DNA of 64,000 bases, taken from the NCBI RefSeq assembly GCF_040797425.1, contig NZ_JBFNEH010000004.1:1-64000 (forward strand), written 5' to 3'. Source of the stretch: Symbiobacterium sp040797425. Its GTDB lineage: Bacteria > Bacillota > Sulfobacillia > Symbiobacteriales > Symbiobacteriaceae. Positions 25,213-33,950 of this stretch are shown here, in pieces. Below the pieces are notes generated by a model. It was given only the letters and a program-made list of their open reading frames with translations. It did no database searches and had not been told where the DNA came from. A program made the translations under genes and the position numbers. How positions within the stretch are numbered: position 1 is the first letter of the stretch; each line of letters opens with the position of its first letter.

Positions 25213-25240
25213 GCCCCACCGCCCTGGACGGTGGGGCTTC
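25213..25240 (+). terminator. terminator after kinase gene
   Basis: A perfect 9-bp stem (GCCCCACCG, 25213-25221, with 25229-25237) with a 7-base loop is followed by only two T residues. It separates the two-component genes from the transporter genes. Confidence 0.6.
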
Positions 25241-25375
25241 CGCATACAGCCCGGGCCGCCTTCCTGTGCACCTCTCCGGAAAGGGTGTCGCCTTCCTGCC
25301 CGCAGCCGTTCCGGGTGCGGGCAGATTGCAGCCTGCATGACAGGACTGTAAGGTTTCGGCGCTGACCTGAAAGGT

Positions 25376-25391
25376 GAGCTTAAGGAAGCTC
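25376..25391 (+). promoter_or_regulatory. candidate operator upstream of the BceAB transporter
   Basis: GAGCTTAAGGAAGCTC is a 16-bp inverted repeat with perfect 6-bp arms. It lies 54 bp before the ABC transporter start, and TACACT at 25406-25411 could be the -10 element. BceR-type regulators bind inverted repeats upstream of their transporter genes, so this is a candidate BceR-like site; the link is inferred. Confidence 0.5.
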
Positions 25392-25444
25392 CCTGCGCAC
25401 CTTGCTACACTAAGGCTTGAACTGCAAGACAGGGAGGCAGCACG

Positions 25445-26221
25445 ATGCTGGTGCTTGAAGCCAAGGGGCTCACCAAAGTTTACGGAGGCCGGGGCAAGGT
25501 AGCCACCCGCGCCCTGAACAACCTTTCGCTGCAGGTGGAGAAGGGCGAGTTCGTGGGGATCATGGGACCCTCTGGCAGCGGCAAGACGACGCTCCTGAAC
25601 CTGCTGGCGACGATCGACGCGCCCACGTCCGGTGCCGTGGTGATCGAAGGGAAAGAAGTCAGCCACATGCGGGGTGAGGAGCTCGCCCTCTTCCGCCGGC
25701 GGCGGCTGGGCTTCATCTTCCAGGACTACAACCTGCTGGACAGCCTCACGATTGGCGAGAACATCGCCCTGCCGCTGGTGCTGGACCGGGTGCCCGTGAA
25801 GGCCATCAAGGAGCGGCTGCGCACGCTGGCAGGGCAGTTGGGCATCCTGGACATCCTGGAGAAGTATCCCTACGAGGTCTCCGGCGGCCAGCAGCAGCGG
25901 GCCGCGGCGGCCCGGGCGATCATCCACGAGCCGGCCGTGATCCTGGCCGACGAGCCTACGGGCAATCTGGATTCCCGGTCGGCCCGGGACCTGATGGAGA
26001 CCCTGGTGCTGCTGAACAACCTGGCCGGGGTGACCATCGTGATGGTGACCCACGACGCCTTCGCGGCCAGCTTCTGCAGCCGCATCCAGTTCATCCGCGA
26101 CGGCCAGATCTACACCGAGATCCGGAAGGGCGCGAGCCGGGAGGCCTTCTTCCAGCAGATCCTCGACGTGCTCTCGCTGATGGGGGGTGGCCGGAATGAG
26201 CCTCTGGCAAATCGCGGCTAG
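25445..26221 (+). CDS. ABC transporter ATPase (BceA-like)
   Basis: The 258-residue ATPase shows Walker A GPSGSGKTTLL, signature VSGGQQQRAAAARAI, Walker B VILADEPTGNLDS and the switch His in VTHDAFAA. It matches the MacB/LolD/BceA class, in which a single ATPase drives a large FtsX-fold permease. ATG at 25445 follows GGGAGGCAG. It overlaps the permease gene by 26 bases. With the upstream two-component system it forms a resistance and sensing module, probably against cell-envelope peptides. Confidence 0.9.
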   Translation: MLVLEAKGLTKVYGGRGKVATRALNNLSLQVEKGEFVGIMGPSGSGKTTLLNLLATIDAPTSGAVVIEGKEVSHMRGEELALFRRRRLGFIFQDYNLLDSLTIGENIALPLVLDRVPVKAIKERLRTLAGQLGILDILEKYPYEVSGGQQQRAAAARAIIHEPAVILADEPTGNLDSRSARDLMETLVLLNNLAGVTIVMVTHDAFAASFCSRIQFIRDGQIYTEIRKGASREAFFQQILDVLSLMGGGRNEPLANRG

Positions 26222-28124
26222 GAACGTGTGGCGAAACCGGGGGAGCTACCTGGCCTACCTCGGGAGCGCGGCCTTTGCCGTCATGGTCTACTTCATCTAC
26301 ACAGCCCTGGCGCTCCACCCCGACCTGCAGGGAGGCTACAGCGGCGCCTGGGGCGTGATCCGGGGCATCCGGGCCGCCTCGGTGGTCATCGCCGTCATCA
26401 CCTTCTACTTCCTGCTCATCTCCAACGCGGCGTTTGTGCGGTCCCGCAAGAAGGAGTTCGGCCTGCTGAGCCTGATGGGCCTCTCGCGGAAGCAGTTGAT
26501 GGCCCTCATCCTGTGGGAGAGTCTGATCATCGCACTGGTGGCCCTGGCGGTGGGGCTGGGCTTCGGTCTCCTCTTCCTGCGGCTGTTCTTCATGGCCATC
26601 AGCGTGCTCCTGCGGCTGCCCGAGAGCCTGCCCTTTCATGCAGGGCCTCAGGTCTGGGCCCAGACGCTGCTGGTCTTCGGCACCTTCTTCCTGGTGGTCT
26701 CGCTCTACTCGCTCCGGGATGTGGTGCGCAGCAGCGTCATCGACCTGATCCGGGCCGAACGGAAGCCCAAGGAGACGCCCTCCTTCTCCTGGTGGAAGGC
26801 CCTGCTGGGCCTGTTGCTCGTGGGCGGCGGCTACTGGTGGGCCAGTTCGCCCTCCCCGCAGGCGGTCCTTCTCGGCGTCGTACCGGTGACGGCCATGGTG
26901 ACGGTGGGCACCGTCTTCCTCATGCGGGAGTGCGGCATCGCCCTGCTCGGCTGGCTCCGCCGGCGGGAGGGCTTCTACTACCGCACGACGCCGTTTCTCA
27001 CCGTCAGCCAACTGGGCTTCAAGATTCAGGAGAACGCGCGCACGCTGGCTAACACGGCCGTGGCCATCGCGGTCATCCTGACCGCCGTGGGAACCATCTA
27101 CGCGCTTTTCATGGTTCTGGCCAACGACGCCCTCATCCGCGCCCCCCATGCGTTCCAGGTGGCCGAGCCGGCCGGTGCCGGATCAGCAGCCGGGACCGTG
27201 GAGGCCGAGTTGCGCCGGCAGGGCCTGGAGAACTGGGTCCGGCGGGAGTTGGTGACGGTGCGGGGCGACCTGGACGGCGATGTCTCCGTGCTACTGGTGC
27301 CGTACTCCCTCTACGCCGGCGTCGAACGGGTGTCGCAGGAAGTGAAGCCTCTGCCGGAGGTGGAGGGCGGTGCGCTGCTGGTCTATCCCTACAGCCTGGG
27401 GGCCACGACCACGGACTGGAGCCCGAAGCCCCGGGAGCTGTCGGTGAGCGGCAGAACCTTCTCGCTCGCCGTCGCCCCGGACTACGGCGGACTACCGGTG
27501 AACGAGATTTTCACGACGCGTTATGTCCTGGTGCTGCCGGACGATCTGTTCCGGGAGGCCGTGGACGGGAGTGCGCCGGAAGACCGGTTGCGGGTGACCA
27601 TGTGGGACGTGGCCGACTGGCGGAGCGAGGCCGTGGCAGAGGCCGTGGACGCCCTGGCCGTGCGCTTCCCCGGGGAGGAACCGGAACAGGGGCCTTTCTT
27701 CTCATCGCCCGTTCCGGAGTACCGGGAGACCGTCTCCAGTATGGGGTTCGCCCTGTTCGTGGGCATCTTCGTCTCGCTGGTCTTCTTCGCCACCAGTTGC
27801 AGCTTGCTCTATTTCCGGCTCTTCACGGAGCTGGAGGAGGACCGGCGCCACTTCCGGCGGCTGCAGGAAGTGGGCGTCAGCCGGGGGGAGCTGCGTCGGG
27901 TTTCGCTCAGCCAGACCCAGGTGATTTTCTTCGTGCCGTTCCTGGTGGGTCTCGTCCATTCCACCTTCGCCATGAAGGCCCTGAGCACGCTGCTGCAGCG
28001 ATCGGTCCTCCACTACGGGTGGCTGGTTGCGCTGGCCTACCTGGGGCTGTACGTCCTCTACTATGCAGTGACCTACGCCTTCTACTGGCGCACGCTCTCG
28101 GGCGGGAGCGCCAGACCCGCCTGA
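26196..28124 (+). CDS. ABC transporter permease (BceB-like, FtsX family)
   Basis: This 642-residue protein has about ten membrane helices. Four are in the N-terminal third (FtsX core, with SRKKEFGLLSLMGLSRKQL), a large extracellular domain of about 200 residues lies between roughly 310 and 510, and further helices close the protein. This is the BceB layout, where the external domain binds the antibiotic-lipid complex. ATG at 26196 follows GGGGGGTGGCCGGA. It is followed 15 bp later by a CPBP protease gene. Confidence 0.88.
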   Translation: MSLWQIAARNVWRNRGSYLAYLGSAAFAVMVYFIYTALALHPDLQGGYSGAWGVIRGIRAASVVIAVITFYFLLISNAAFVRSRKKEFGLLSLMGLSRKQLMALILWESLIIALVALAVGLGFGLLFLRLFFMAISVLLRLPESLPFHAGPQVWAQTLLVFGTFFLVVSLYSLRDVVRSSVIDLIRAERKPKETPSFSWWKALLGLLLVGGGYWWASSPSPQAVLLGVVPVTAMVTVGTVFLMRECGIALLGWLRRREGFYYRTTPFLTVSQLGFKIQENARTLANTAVAIAVILTAVGTIYALFMVLANDALIRAPHAFQVAEPAGAGSAAGTVEAELRRQGLENWVRRELVTVRGDLDGDVSVLLVPYSLYAGVERVSQEVKPLPEVEGGALLVYPYSLGATTTDWSPKPRELSVSGRTFSLAVAPDYGGLPVNEIFTTRYVLVLPDDLFREAVDGSAPEDRLRVTMWDVADWRSEAVAEAVDALAVRFPGEEPEQGPFFSSPVPEYRETVSSMGFALFVGIFVSLVFFATSCSLLYFRLFTELEEDRRHFRRLQEVGVSRGELRRVSLSQTQVIFFVPFLVGLVHSTFAMKALSTLLQRSVLHYGWLVALAYLGLYVLYYAVTYAFYWRTLSGGSARPA

Positions 28125-28139
28125 GGAGGTGCGTTCCAG

Positions 28140-28940
28140 ATGATGAAGCTGAACGCAAAGACCGAGTCGCTTCTCTACATCCTCCTGGTGCTGGGAGGAG
28201 CGCTGGCTGTGGTGCGGTTGCGGTGGTACCAGTTGATGATGTTCCTCCCGACGCTTGTGGCCTTGCTCATGATGCTGGTCATCGGCCGCGACGGCTACTC
28301 CCGCACCGGATGGCGCCGCCTGGGCCTGCATCGCTCAGGTGTACGGGCGTGGCCGGTGGCCATCCTGCTCCCGGCTGCGGCCCTGGGCTCGGGGTATCTG
28401 GTTGCCGCAGCCGCCGGCGTTGCCGTGTACACGCCGCTGGAAGGATTCACCCGCGTCGGCCTGATGCTGAGATACGTCCTTCTGGTCTTGATCTACACGC
28501 TCAGCTTTTCCCTTGGAGAGGAGATCGGCTGGCGCGGCTACCTGCTCCCCCGGCTGATGGCCTTCGGACGCCGGAAAGGCTATCTGATCGGCGGTCTGGC
28601 CTGGGCCTGCTTCCACTATCCGGCGATGTTCTTCACCGACCTGTACCTGCCGGACGGGAACCGTCTGCTGAACGCCGTCGTCTTCACCCTGATGGTGCTG
28701 GCCCTGAACGTCGTTCTTGGGGAACTGCGCCTGGCATCCGGAAGCGTCTGGACCGCTTCGCTGCTCCACTCTGCGCACAACGCGTTCGTAGAGACGGTGG
28801 GAATAGGTTTTCGGGTGAGTGCCCCCGCCGGGCATTACCTGGTGGGGGAAACCAGCGTGGTGACGCTGGCCTTCTACGGGCTGGCTGCGGTCTGGCTGCT
28901 CGCCCGCAGCCGCACAGGTACAGCCCCGGCGGCCGGGTGA
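28140..28940 (+). CDS. CPBP-family intramembrane metalloprotease
   Basis: The protein (266 residues, about seven helices) has the Abi/CPBP motifs: EEIGWRGYLLPRL (Glu-Glu and Arg), FHYPAMFFTD and LLHSAHNAF. Eukaryotic Rce1 and bacterial Abi proteins of this family are membrane metalloproteases; bacterial members often sit beside bacteriocin or antimicrobial-peptide resistance genes. It has its own GGAGGTG and follows the BceB-like gene closely, so it is likely part of the same resistance operon. The substrate is unknown. Confidence 0.8.
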   Translation: MMKLNAKTESLLYILLVLGGALAVVRLRWYQLMMFLPTLVALLMMLVIGRDGYSRTGWRRLGLHRSGVRAWPVAILLPAAALGSGYLVAAAAGVAVYTPLEGFTRVGLMLRYVLLVLIYTLSFSLGEEIGWRGYLLPRLMAFGRRKGYLIGGLAWACFHYPAMFFTDLYLPDGNRLLNAVVFTLMVLALNVVLGELRLASGSVWTASLLHSAHNAFVETVGIGFRVSAPAGHYLVGETSVVTLAFYGLAAVWLLARSRTGTAPAAG

Positions 28941-28974
28941 AGGGATCCGGTCTTTCCGGGACAAGAAAAGAGAG

Positions 28975-29002
28975 CCCCCTCCGCAGTACGGAGGGGGTTC
29001 GT
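28975..29002. terminator. bidirectional terminator between CPBP gene and hydA
   Basis: A perfect 9-bp stem (CCCCCTCCG, 28975-28983, with 28989-28997) lies between two convergent genes. It is followed by TTCGTCT on the plus strand, so it could serve both directions. Confidence 0.6.
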
Positions 29003-29037
29003 CTGTGTCGGACCATGATGGCGCCCGTTGCGGAGTC

Positions 29038-30792
29038 TTACCGGCGCAGGATGCCGGCCGGCACCCGGGCGTGGTAGTGGGTGTGCAGCAGGTGGTGGGC
29101 CCGCTCGCTGCCCGGCTGCCCCAGGTACTCGGCGTAGAGCTGCTGGATGGCCGGGTTCTCGTGGGACCGGCGGATCGTCATGCGCTCGTCGATGGTGTAC
29201 AGCGAGGCGATCCGGGCGAGGCGGACCTCATCCAGGGCGTTCGGGCCCTTGGCCGGAATCGGCTGGCCGCCGCCGCCGATGCAGCCGCCCGGGCAGCCCA
29301 TGATCTCGATGAAGTGGTAGTTCTTCAGCCCCTTGGAGACCTGCTCCATCAGCCAGCCCGCGGCGCCCAGACCGTTGGCCACGGCCACGTTCAGGGTGAC
29401 GCCGTTCAGGGTGACGGTGGCCTCACGGACCTGGAACGGGATGCCCCGCACCTCTTCAAACTCGATCTTGGGCGAGGGGCTGCCGGGCTCCAGCCAGGCC
29501 GCCGCCGTGCGCAGGGCCGCCTCCATGACGCCGCCGGTGGTACCGAAGATGGTGCCGGCGCCGGTGCCCAGCCCCAGCGGGGTGTCGAACTCCTCCTCCG
29601 GCAGGGAGGCGAGGTCGATGCCCGCCTGGCGGAACATGCGGGCAAGCTCGCGGGTGGTCAGCACGTAGTCGACGTCCTGGTACCCGGAAGCCCGCATCTC
29701 GGGCCGGTTGGCCTCGAACTTCTTGGCCGTGCAGGGCATCACCGAGACCACCACGATGTCCGCCGGATCGATGCCCGCCTTCTCGGCATAGTAGGTCTTG
29801 GCCATGGCGCCGAACATCTGCTGGGGCGACTTGCAGGTGGAGAGGTTCTCCAGCATCTCCGGGAAGAAGTGCTCGGCGTACTTCACCCAGCCCGGCGAGC
29901 AGGAGGTGATGAGCGGCAGCGGGCCGCCCTTCTGGAGCCGCTGGATCAGCTCCGTCGCCTCCTCCATGATCGTCAGGTCAGCCCCGAAGACGGTATCGAA
30001 GACCTGGTCGAAGCCCAGCCGGCGCAGCCCGGCCACCATCTGGCCGGTGGAGATCGCGCCGGGCGGCAGGCCGAACGGCTCGCCGATCTGGACCCGGACC
30101 GCCGGGGCGGTCTGTACGATCACGTGCTTGCCGGGATCCAGCAGGGCCCGCCAGACGGCCTCGGTCTCGTCGTACTCGGTCAGGGCGCCGGTGGGGCAGA
30201 CCACGGTGCACTGGCCGCAGAGGGCGCAGGCCGCGTCGTTGAGGGAGACGCCGAAGAACGGGCTCACCCGGGACTCAAAGCCGCGTCCGGTGACGGCGAT
30301 CGCCGAGACCCCCTGGACCTCACGGCACACGGCCACGCAGCGCTGGCAGAGCACACACTTGGAGCTGTCCACGGCGATGGCGCCGGAAGCCACGTCCCGG
30401 TGCGCCTCATGGTGAGCGCCACGGAGCGGGACCGTGCGCACGCCCATCTCCTGGGCCAGCTGCATCAGCTCGCAGTTGCCCGCGCGCAGGCACGTCGGAC
30501 ACTCGATGTTGTGGTCGGAGAGCAGCAGTTCCAGGACCAGCTTCCGGGCCTCGCGGACCGCCGGGGTGTTGGTGTGAACCACCATCCCGTCGGTGCAGGG
30601 CACGGTGCAGGCGGTCTGGAGGCCGCGGGCCCCCTCGACCTCCACCAGGCACATGCGGCAGGCGCCGATCTTGTTGATGTCCTTCAGGTAGCAGAGCGTG
30701 GGAATGTGGATACCGTTTTGGCGCGCCGCCTCCAGGACAGTGGTTCCGGGTTCGACCGAGACGGGGCGCCGGTCGATCGTCAGTTGGATCAC
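29038..30792 (-). CDS. hydA: [FeFe] hydrogenase catalytic subunit (HydA/HndD type)
   Basis: The enzyme has 584 residues. The N-terminus has a NuoG-like [2Fe-2S] domain (CYLKDINKIGACRMC), the His-Cys3 cluster (HNIECPTCLRAGNC) and two [4Fe-4S] motifs (CVLCQRCVAVC and CALCGQCTVVC). The H-cluster motifs are complete: TSCSPGWV (Ser in place of the usual second Cys), MPCTAKKFEA and MGCPGGCIGGGG. It ends in a small hydrogenase C-terminal domain. GTG at 30792 is chosen after AAGGGGG. With the HydB- and HydC-like genes it forms an NADH-linked, probably electron-bifurcating complex. HydE, HydF and HydG maturases are not in the window. Confidence 0.93.
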   Translation of the reverse strand: MIQLTIDRRPVSVEPGTTVLEAARQNGIHIPTLCYLKDINKIGACRMCLVEVEGARGLQTACTVPCTDGMVVHTNTPAVREARKLVLELLLSDHNIECPTCLRAGNCELMQLAQEMGVRTVPLRGAHHEAHRDVASGAIAVDSSKCVLCQRCVAVCREVQGVSAIAVTGRGFESRVSPFFGVSLNDAACALCGQCTVVCPTGALTEYDETEAVWRALLDPGKHVIVQTAPAVRVQIGEPFGLPPGAISTGQMVAGLRRLGFDQVFDTVFGADLTIMEEATELIQRLQKGGPLPLITSCSPGWVKYAEHFFPEMLENLSTCKSPQQMFGAMAKTYYAEKAGIDPADIVVVSVMPCTAKKFEANRPEMRASGYQDVDYVLTTRELARMFRQAGIDLASLPEEEFDTPLGLGTGAGTIFGTTGGVMEAALRTAAAWLEPGSPSPKIEFEEVRGIPFQVREATVTLNGVTLNVAVANGLGAAGWLMEQVSKGLKNYHFIEIMGCPGGCIGGGGQPIPAKGPNALDEVRLARIASLYTIDERMTIRRSHENPAIQQLYAEYLGQPGSERAHHLLHTHYHARVPAGILRR

Positions 30793-30805
30793 GCACAGCA
30801 CCCCC

Positions 30806-32716
30806 TTACCAAACGACGGCGTTGAACTTGCAGACGGTGGCGCACGTCCCGCACTTGATGCAGGCCTCGGCGTCGATGTAGAAGGTCTCGGGCTTCCGCA
30901 CCTCGCCATGGATGGCGTTCACCGGGCAGTTCCGGGCGCACACGTTGCACGCCTTGCACCGCTCCTGGTCGATCCGGAAGTCCGTCAGGGCCTTGCAGCG
31001 CCCCGCCGGGCAGTGCTTGTCCCGCACGTGCGCCTCGTACTCCTCACGGAAGTAGCGCAGGGTGGACAGGACCGGGTTCGGCGCGGTCTGGCCCAGGCCG
31101 CAGAGCGCGGTGGCCTTGATGCCGTTGGCCAGCCGCTCCAGTTCGTCCAGGTCCTCCAGCGTGCCCTCGCCCTCGACGATGCGGTCCAGGATCTCCAGCA
31201 TCCGCTTCGTGCCGATGCGGCAGGGCGGGCACTTCCCGCAGGACTCGTCCTGGGTGAACTGCAGGTAGAAGCGTGCCACGTCGACCATGCAGGACTGATC
31301 GTCCATCACGATGAGACCGCCGGATCCCATCATGGAGCCGACCTCGTTGAGCGGCTCGTAATCCATGGGGATGTCCAGCATGTGGGCAGGGATGCACCCG
31401 CCGGACGGGCCGCCGGTCTGGGCCGCCTTGAAGGGCCGCCCCTTGGGAATGCCGCCGGCCATGCCGTAGACGATCTCCCGGAGGGTGGTGCCGATGGGCA
31501 CCTCCACCAAGCCGGTGTTCATGACGTTGCCGGCCACGGCGAACACCTTGGTGCCCGGCGACCGCTCCGTGCCCACGCTGCGGAAGGCCTCTGCCCCGTG
31601 AAGGATGATGAACGGGACGTTGGCATAGGTCTCGACGTTGTTGTTGAGGGTCGGCTTGCCCCACAGCCCCTTCTGCGCCGGGAAGGGCGGCCGCGGCCGG
31701 GGAAGGCCCCGCTGGCCCTCGATGGAGGCGATCAGGGCGGTCTCCTCGCCGCAGACAAAGGCGCCTGCGCCGAGCCGGATGTCGATGTCGAAGCTGAAGC
31801 CGGTGCCGAGGATGTTCTCGCCCAGCAGGCCCATCTCGCGGGCCTGCCGGATGGCGATCTCCAGCCGGTGCACCGCGACCGGGTACTCGGCCCGCACGTA
31901 GATGTAGCCGTGCTGGGCCCCGATGGCGTACCCGGCGATGGCCATGGCCTCGAGGATGGCGTGCGGGTCGCCCTCGATGATGGAGCGGTCCATGAACGCG
32001 CCGGGGTCACCCTCGTCGGCGTTGCAGAGGACGTACTTGACGTCGCCCTCCACCGCGGCCGCCAGCTCCCACTTGCGGCCCGTGGGGAAGCCGCCGCCGC
32101 CCCGGCCCCGCAGGCCAGAGCGCTTCACTTCTTCGATCACCTGCGCCGGGGTCATCTCCAGCAGGGCCTTGGCCAGGGCGAAGTAGCGGTCCGCGGCGAT
32201 GGCCTCCTCGATGCACTCGGGGTTGATGAGGCCGCAGTGGCTGAGGGCCGTGCGGTGCTGCCCCTTGTAGAAGGGCTGGTCCATCATCTTCTCAATGCGG
32301 TGCTTCTCCCGGGGGTTGGGGGCGTACAGCAGCGCCTCCACCGGCTGGCCGCCCAGCACGTGCTGCTGGATGATGACCGGCGCGTGCTGCGGCTGCACCT
32401 CGCAGTAGAAGGTCTGGCCGGGATAGACCACCACCACCGGTCCCATCCGGCAGAAGCCGAAGCAACCGACGGGAACGACCTTCACCCGTTCGGTCAGGCC
32501 CTGGTCCTCCACAGCCTTCTGCAGGGCTGCGACGGTGTTCAGGGACTTGTTGGACTGGCAGCCTGTGCCCGAGCAGACCAGGATGTGCACCTCGGGCGCT
32601 TCCGCCAGGTTCACGGCCTGGGCCTGGCGCAGGGCGATGTCGTGTGCGCGCCGGGCCCGCACGGCCTCCAGGTCAGCCAGGGAGCGGATCCGCTGCGATG
32701 CCTGAACGGCGGTCAT
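30806..32716 (-). CDS. hydB: NADH-binding flavoprotein subunit HydB/HndC (NuoF-like)
   Basis: This 636-residue protein has an N-terminal thioredoxin-like [2Fe-2S] domain (CSGTGCQS ... CFGFCRMGP), a NuoF core with FMN/NADH site GRGGGGFPTGRKWE, the cluster ligands ESCGKCPPCRIGTKRM with TALCGLG, and two C-terminal [4Fe-4S] motifs (CKACNVCARNC and CIKCGTCATVC). This domain set is that of HydB of trimeric bifurcating hydrogenases. The start ATG at 32716 follows GGGAGGTGAGG and overlaps the hydC stop by four bases. It lies 13 bp from hydA. Confidence 0.93.
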   Translation of the reverse strand: MTAVQASQRIRSLADLEAVRARRAHDIALRQAQAVNLAEAPEVHILVCSGTGCQSNKSLNTVAALQKAVEDQGLTERVKVVPVGCFGFCRMGPVVVVYPGQTFYCEVQPQHAPVIIQQHVLGGQPVEALLYAPNPREKHRIEKMMDQPFYKGQHRTALSHCGLINPECIEEAIAADRYFALAKALLEMTPAQVIEEVKRSGLRGRGGGGFPTGRKWELAAAVEGDVKYVLCNADEGDPGAFMDRSIIEGDPHAILEAMAIAGYAIGAQHGYIYVRAEYPVAVHRLEIAIRQAREMGLLGENILGTGFSFDIDIRLGAGAFVCGEETALIASIEGQRGLPRPRPPFPAQKGLWGKPTLNNNVETYANVPFIILHGAEAFRSVGTERSPGTKVFAVAGNVMNTGLVEVPIGTTLREIVYGMAGGIPKGRPFKAAQTGGPSGGCIPAHMLDIPMDYEPLNEVGSMMGSGGLIVMDDQSCMVDVARFYLQFTQDESCGKCPPCRIGTKRMLEILDRIVEGEGTLEDLDELERLANGIKATALCGLGQTAPNPVLSTLRYFREEYEAHVRDKHCPAGRCKALTDFRIDQERCKACNVCARNCPVNAIHGEVRKPETFYIDAEACIKCGTCATVCKFNAVVW

Positions 32717-33270
32717 TGCGCCTCACCTCCCACCGGGGCGGCCTCAGCGCCGGCCGGCGCCTGTTCGGCGGCGGCCCGCTGGCGCAGCTCGGCCACCAGC
32801 TTCAGGGCTTCACTTTCGGTCATCTTGCCGTGCACCTCGCCGGCCACGGTGACCACGGGGGCCAGGCCGCACGCGCCCAGGCACCGGCAGACCTCGAGCG
32901 AGAAGAGCCCGTCGGGAGTGACCTGCCCGGGCTGAATGCCGAGCTCCCGCTCGAACAGGGAGAGGACGCGGCCCGCGCCCTGCACGTAACAGGCGGTACC
33001 CATGCAGACATTGATGGGGTACTTGCCCACCGGCGTCAGGGTGAAGTAGTTGTAGAACGTTACGACACCGTAAACCTCGCTCGGAGGCACGTGCAGCGCG
33101 GCAGCCACGTGACGCTGCACCTCCTCGGGCAGGAAGCCGAAGATCTCCTGGGCCTTGTGGAGCACCGCGATCAGGTGGTCGGCGGAAGACCGGCCGTCCT
33201 GAATGAAGGCGTCCAGTTCGGCGAAGCGGGGATCGTCAGGCGTGATGCCCTGGCAGCAGGATCCGGACAT
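32713..33270 (-). CDS. hydC: NuoE-like [2Fe-2S] subunit HydC/HndA
   Basis: A 185-residue thioredoxin-like ferredoxin. Ligands are visible in VCMGTACYVQGA and CRCLGACGLAP. GVVTFYNYFTLTPVGKYP is typical of NuoE. The last 20 residues are Ala-Pro-rich and unconserved. It is the first gene of the hydCBA operon, with ATG at 33270 after AAGGTGGTGAG. In bifurcating hydrogenases this subunit relays electrons between HydB and HydA. Confidence 0.92.
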   Translation of the reverse strand: MSGSCCQGITPDDPRFAELDAFIQDGRSSADHLIAVLHKAQEIFGFLPEEVQRHVAAALHVPPSEVYGVVTFYNYFTLTPVGKYPINVCMGTACYVQGAGRVLSLFERELGIQPGQVTPDGLFSLEVCRCLGACGLAPVVTVAGEVHGKMTESEALKLVAELRQRAAAEQAPAGAEAAPVGGEAQ

Positions 33271-33351
33271 ACGCTCACCACCTTGGTCAAGATCTCTAAC
33301 GAAAGTGGTCTGCTACCTTCTTGTGAAAGAAGGAACGATCATCTCACTTCG

Positions 33352-33380
33352 ATGGTAAATTACCACGTCGCGAGCGGCAA
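33352..33380 (-). promoter_or_regulatory. candidate promoter of hydCBA
   Basis: On the minus strand TTGCCG (plus 33380-33375) and TACCAT (33357-33352) are 17 bp apart, a moderate match to the housekeeping consensus. The -10 element lies within a 13-bp palindrome. Confidence 0.4.
33353..33365. promoter_or_regulatory. palindrome TGGTAAATTACCA overlapping hyd promoter
   Basis: The 13 bp form a perfect inverted repeat (six-base arms, one central base) that covers the candidate -10 element of hydCBA. That position suits a repressor. No known regulator is assigned. Confidence 0.5.
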
Positions 33381-33390
33381 GGCTTCTGCC

Positions 33391-33413
33391 TGCCTATCTG
33401 ATGCCTATCTTAT
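33391..33413. repeat. direct repeat TGCCTATCT, 11-bp period
   Basis: TGCCTATCT occurs at 33391-33399 and 33402-33410, exactly 11 bp apart, with similar following bases (GA/TA). It lies upstream of the candidate hydCBA promoter on the minus strand, where an activator could bind. Confidence 0.45.
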
Positions 33414-33498
33414 GTTTAGTTTGTTTACAAAAGCCATGGGCCTTTTGCACTAGACAGTGAGTAACCCCCCTCCGCTTTGGGGAGGGAGGTCCAGGTGA

Positions 33499-33921
33499 CT
33501 AGCCTATGAGATGGTCGATAATGACTGACCGGGTGAGGTAACCCACCGGTTTGCCCTGCTCCACTACGGGCAGCACCTTCCGGTGCTGGCGGAGCATCAT
33601 CTCTGCGGCCTCCTCCAGCGTGACGTCGGGCGAGATGGTGTCCAGCTGCCGGGTCACCACTTCTCTGAGCGGCTGCACCAGCAGAAGCTCCCGTCCGGCG
33701 CCGCGGATCCAGGTGGGCACGGTGTCGCTGTCGGCCCTGGTGGCGCGCCAGACGAGGCGGATCAGGTCGCCCTCGGTCACCAGGCCGTAGAGCGTCCCGT
33801 CGCCGCTGACGACCGGAACGAACGTCAGGTTATTCGTGCGCATCGCCTTGAGGGCCATGAAAATCGGATCGGTGGGGGAGAGGGGTGGCACCTGGATCAT
33901 GGCATCGCGGACCCGGGTCAT
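33499..33921 (-). CDS. tandem CBS-domain protein
   Basis: The 140-residue protein consists of two CBS repeats: VRDAMIQVPPLSPTDPIF to LVTEGDLIRL, and VVTRQLDTISPDVTLEEA to GYLTRSVIIDHL. CBS pairs bind adenine nucleotides and act as energy sensors. There is no attached catalytic domain, so it would act on a partner. Start is ATG at 33921 after GGAGGGCTC. It shares a short operon with the CheX-like gene and lies upstream of the [FeFe] hydrogenase genes on the same strand. Confidence 0.85.
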   Translation of the reverse strand: MTRVRDAMIQVPPLSPTDPIFMALKAMRTNNLTFVPVVSGDGTLYGLVTEGDLIRLVWRATRADSDTVPTWIRGAGRELLLVQPLREVVTRQLDTISPDVTLEEAAEMMLRQHRKVLPVVEQGKPVGYLTRSVIIDHLIG

Positions 33922-33950
33922 GTTCGTGAGCCCTCCTTCGCAGCGCCGTG

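Noticed and set aside
33331..33337. TTGTGAA, a half-site of the redox regulator Rex, upstream of hydC
   Set aside because: The second half-site (TTCACAA at the right spacing) is absent; a half-site alone is weak.
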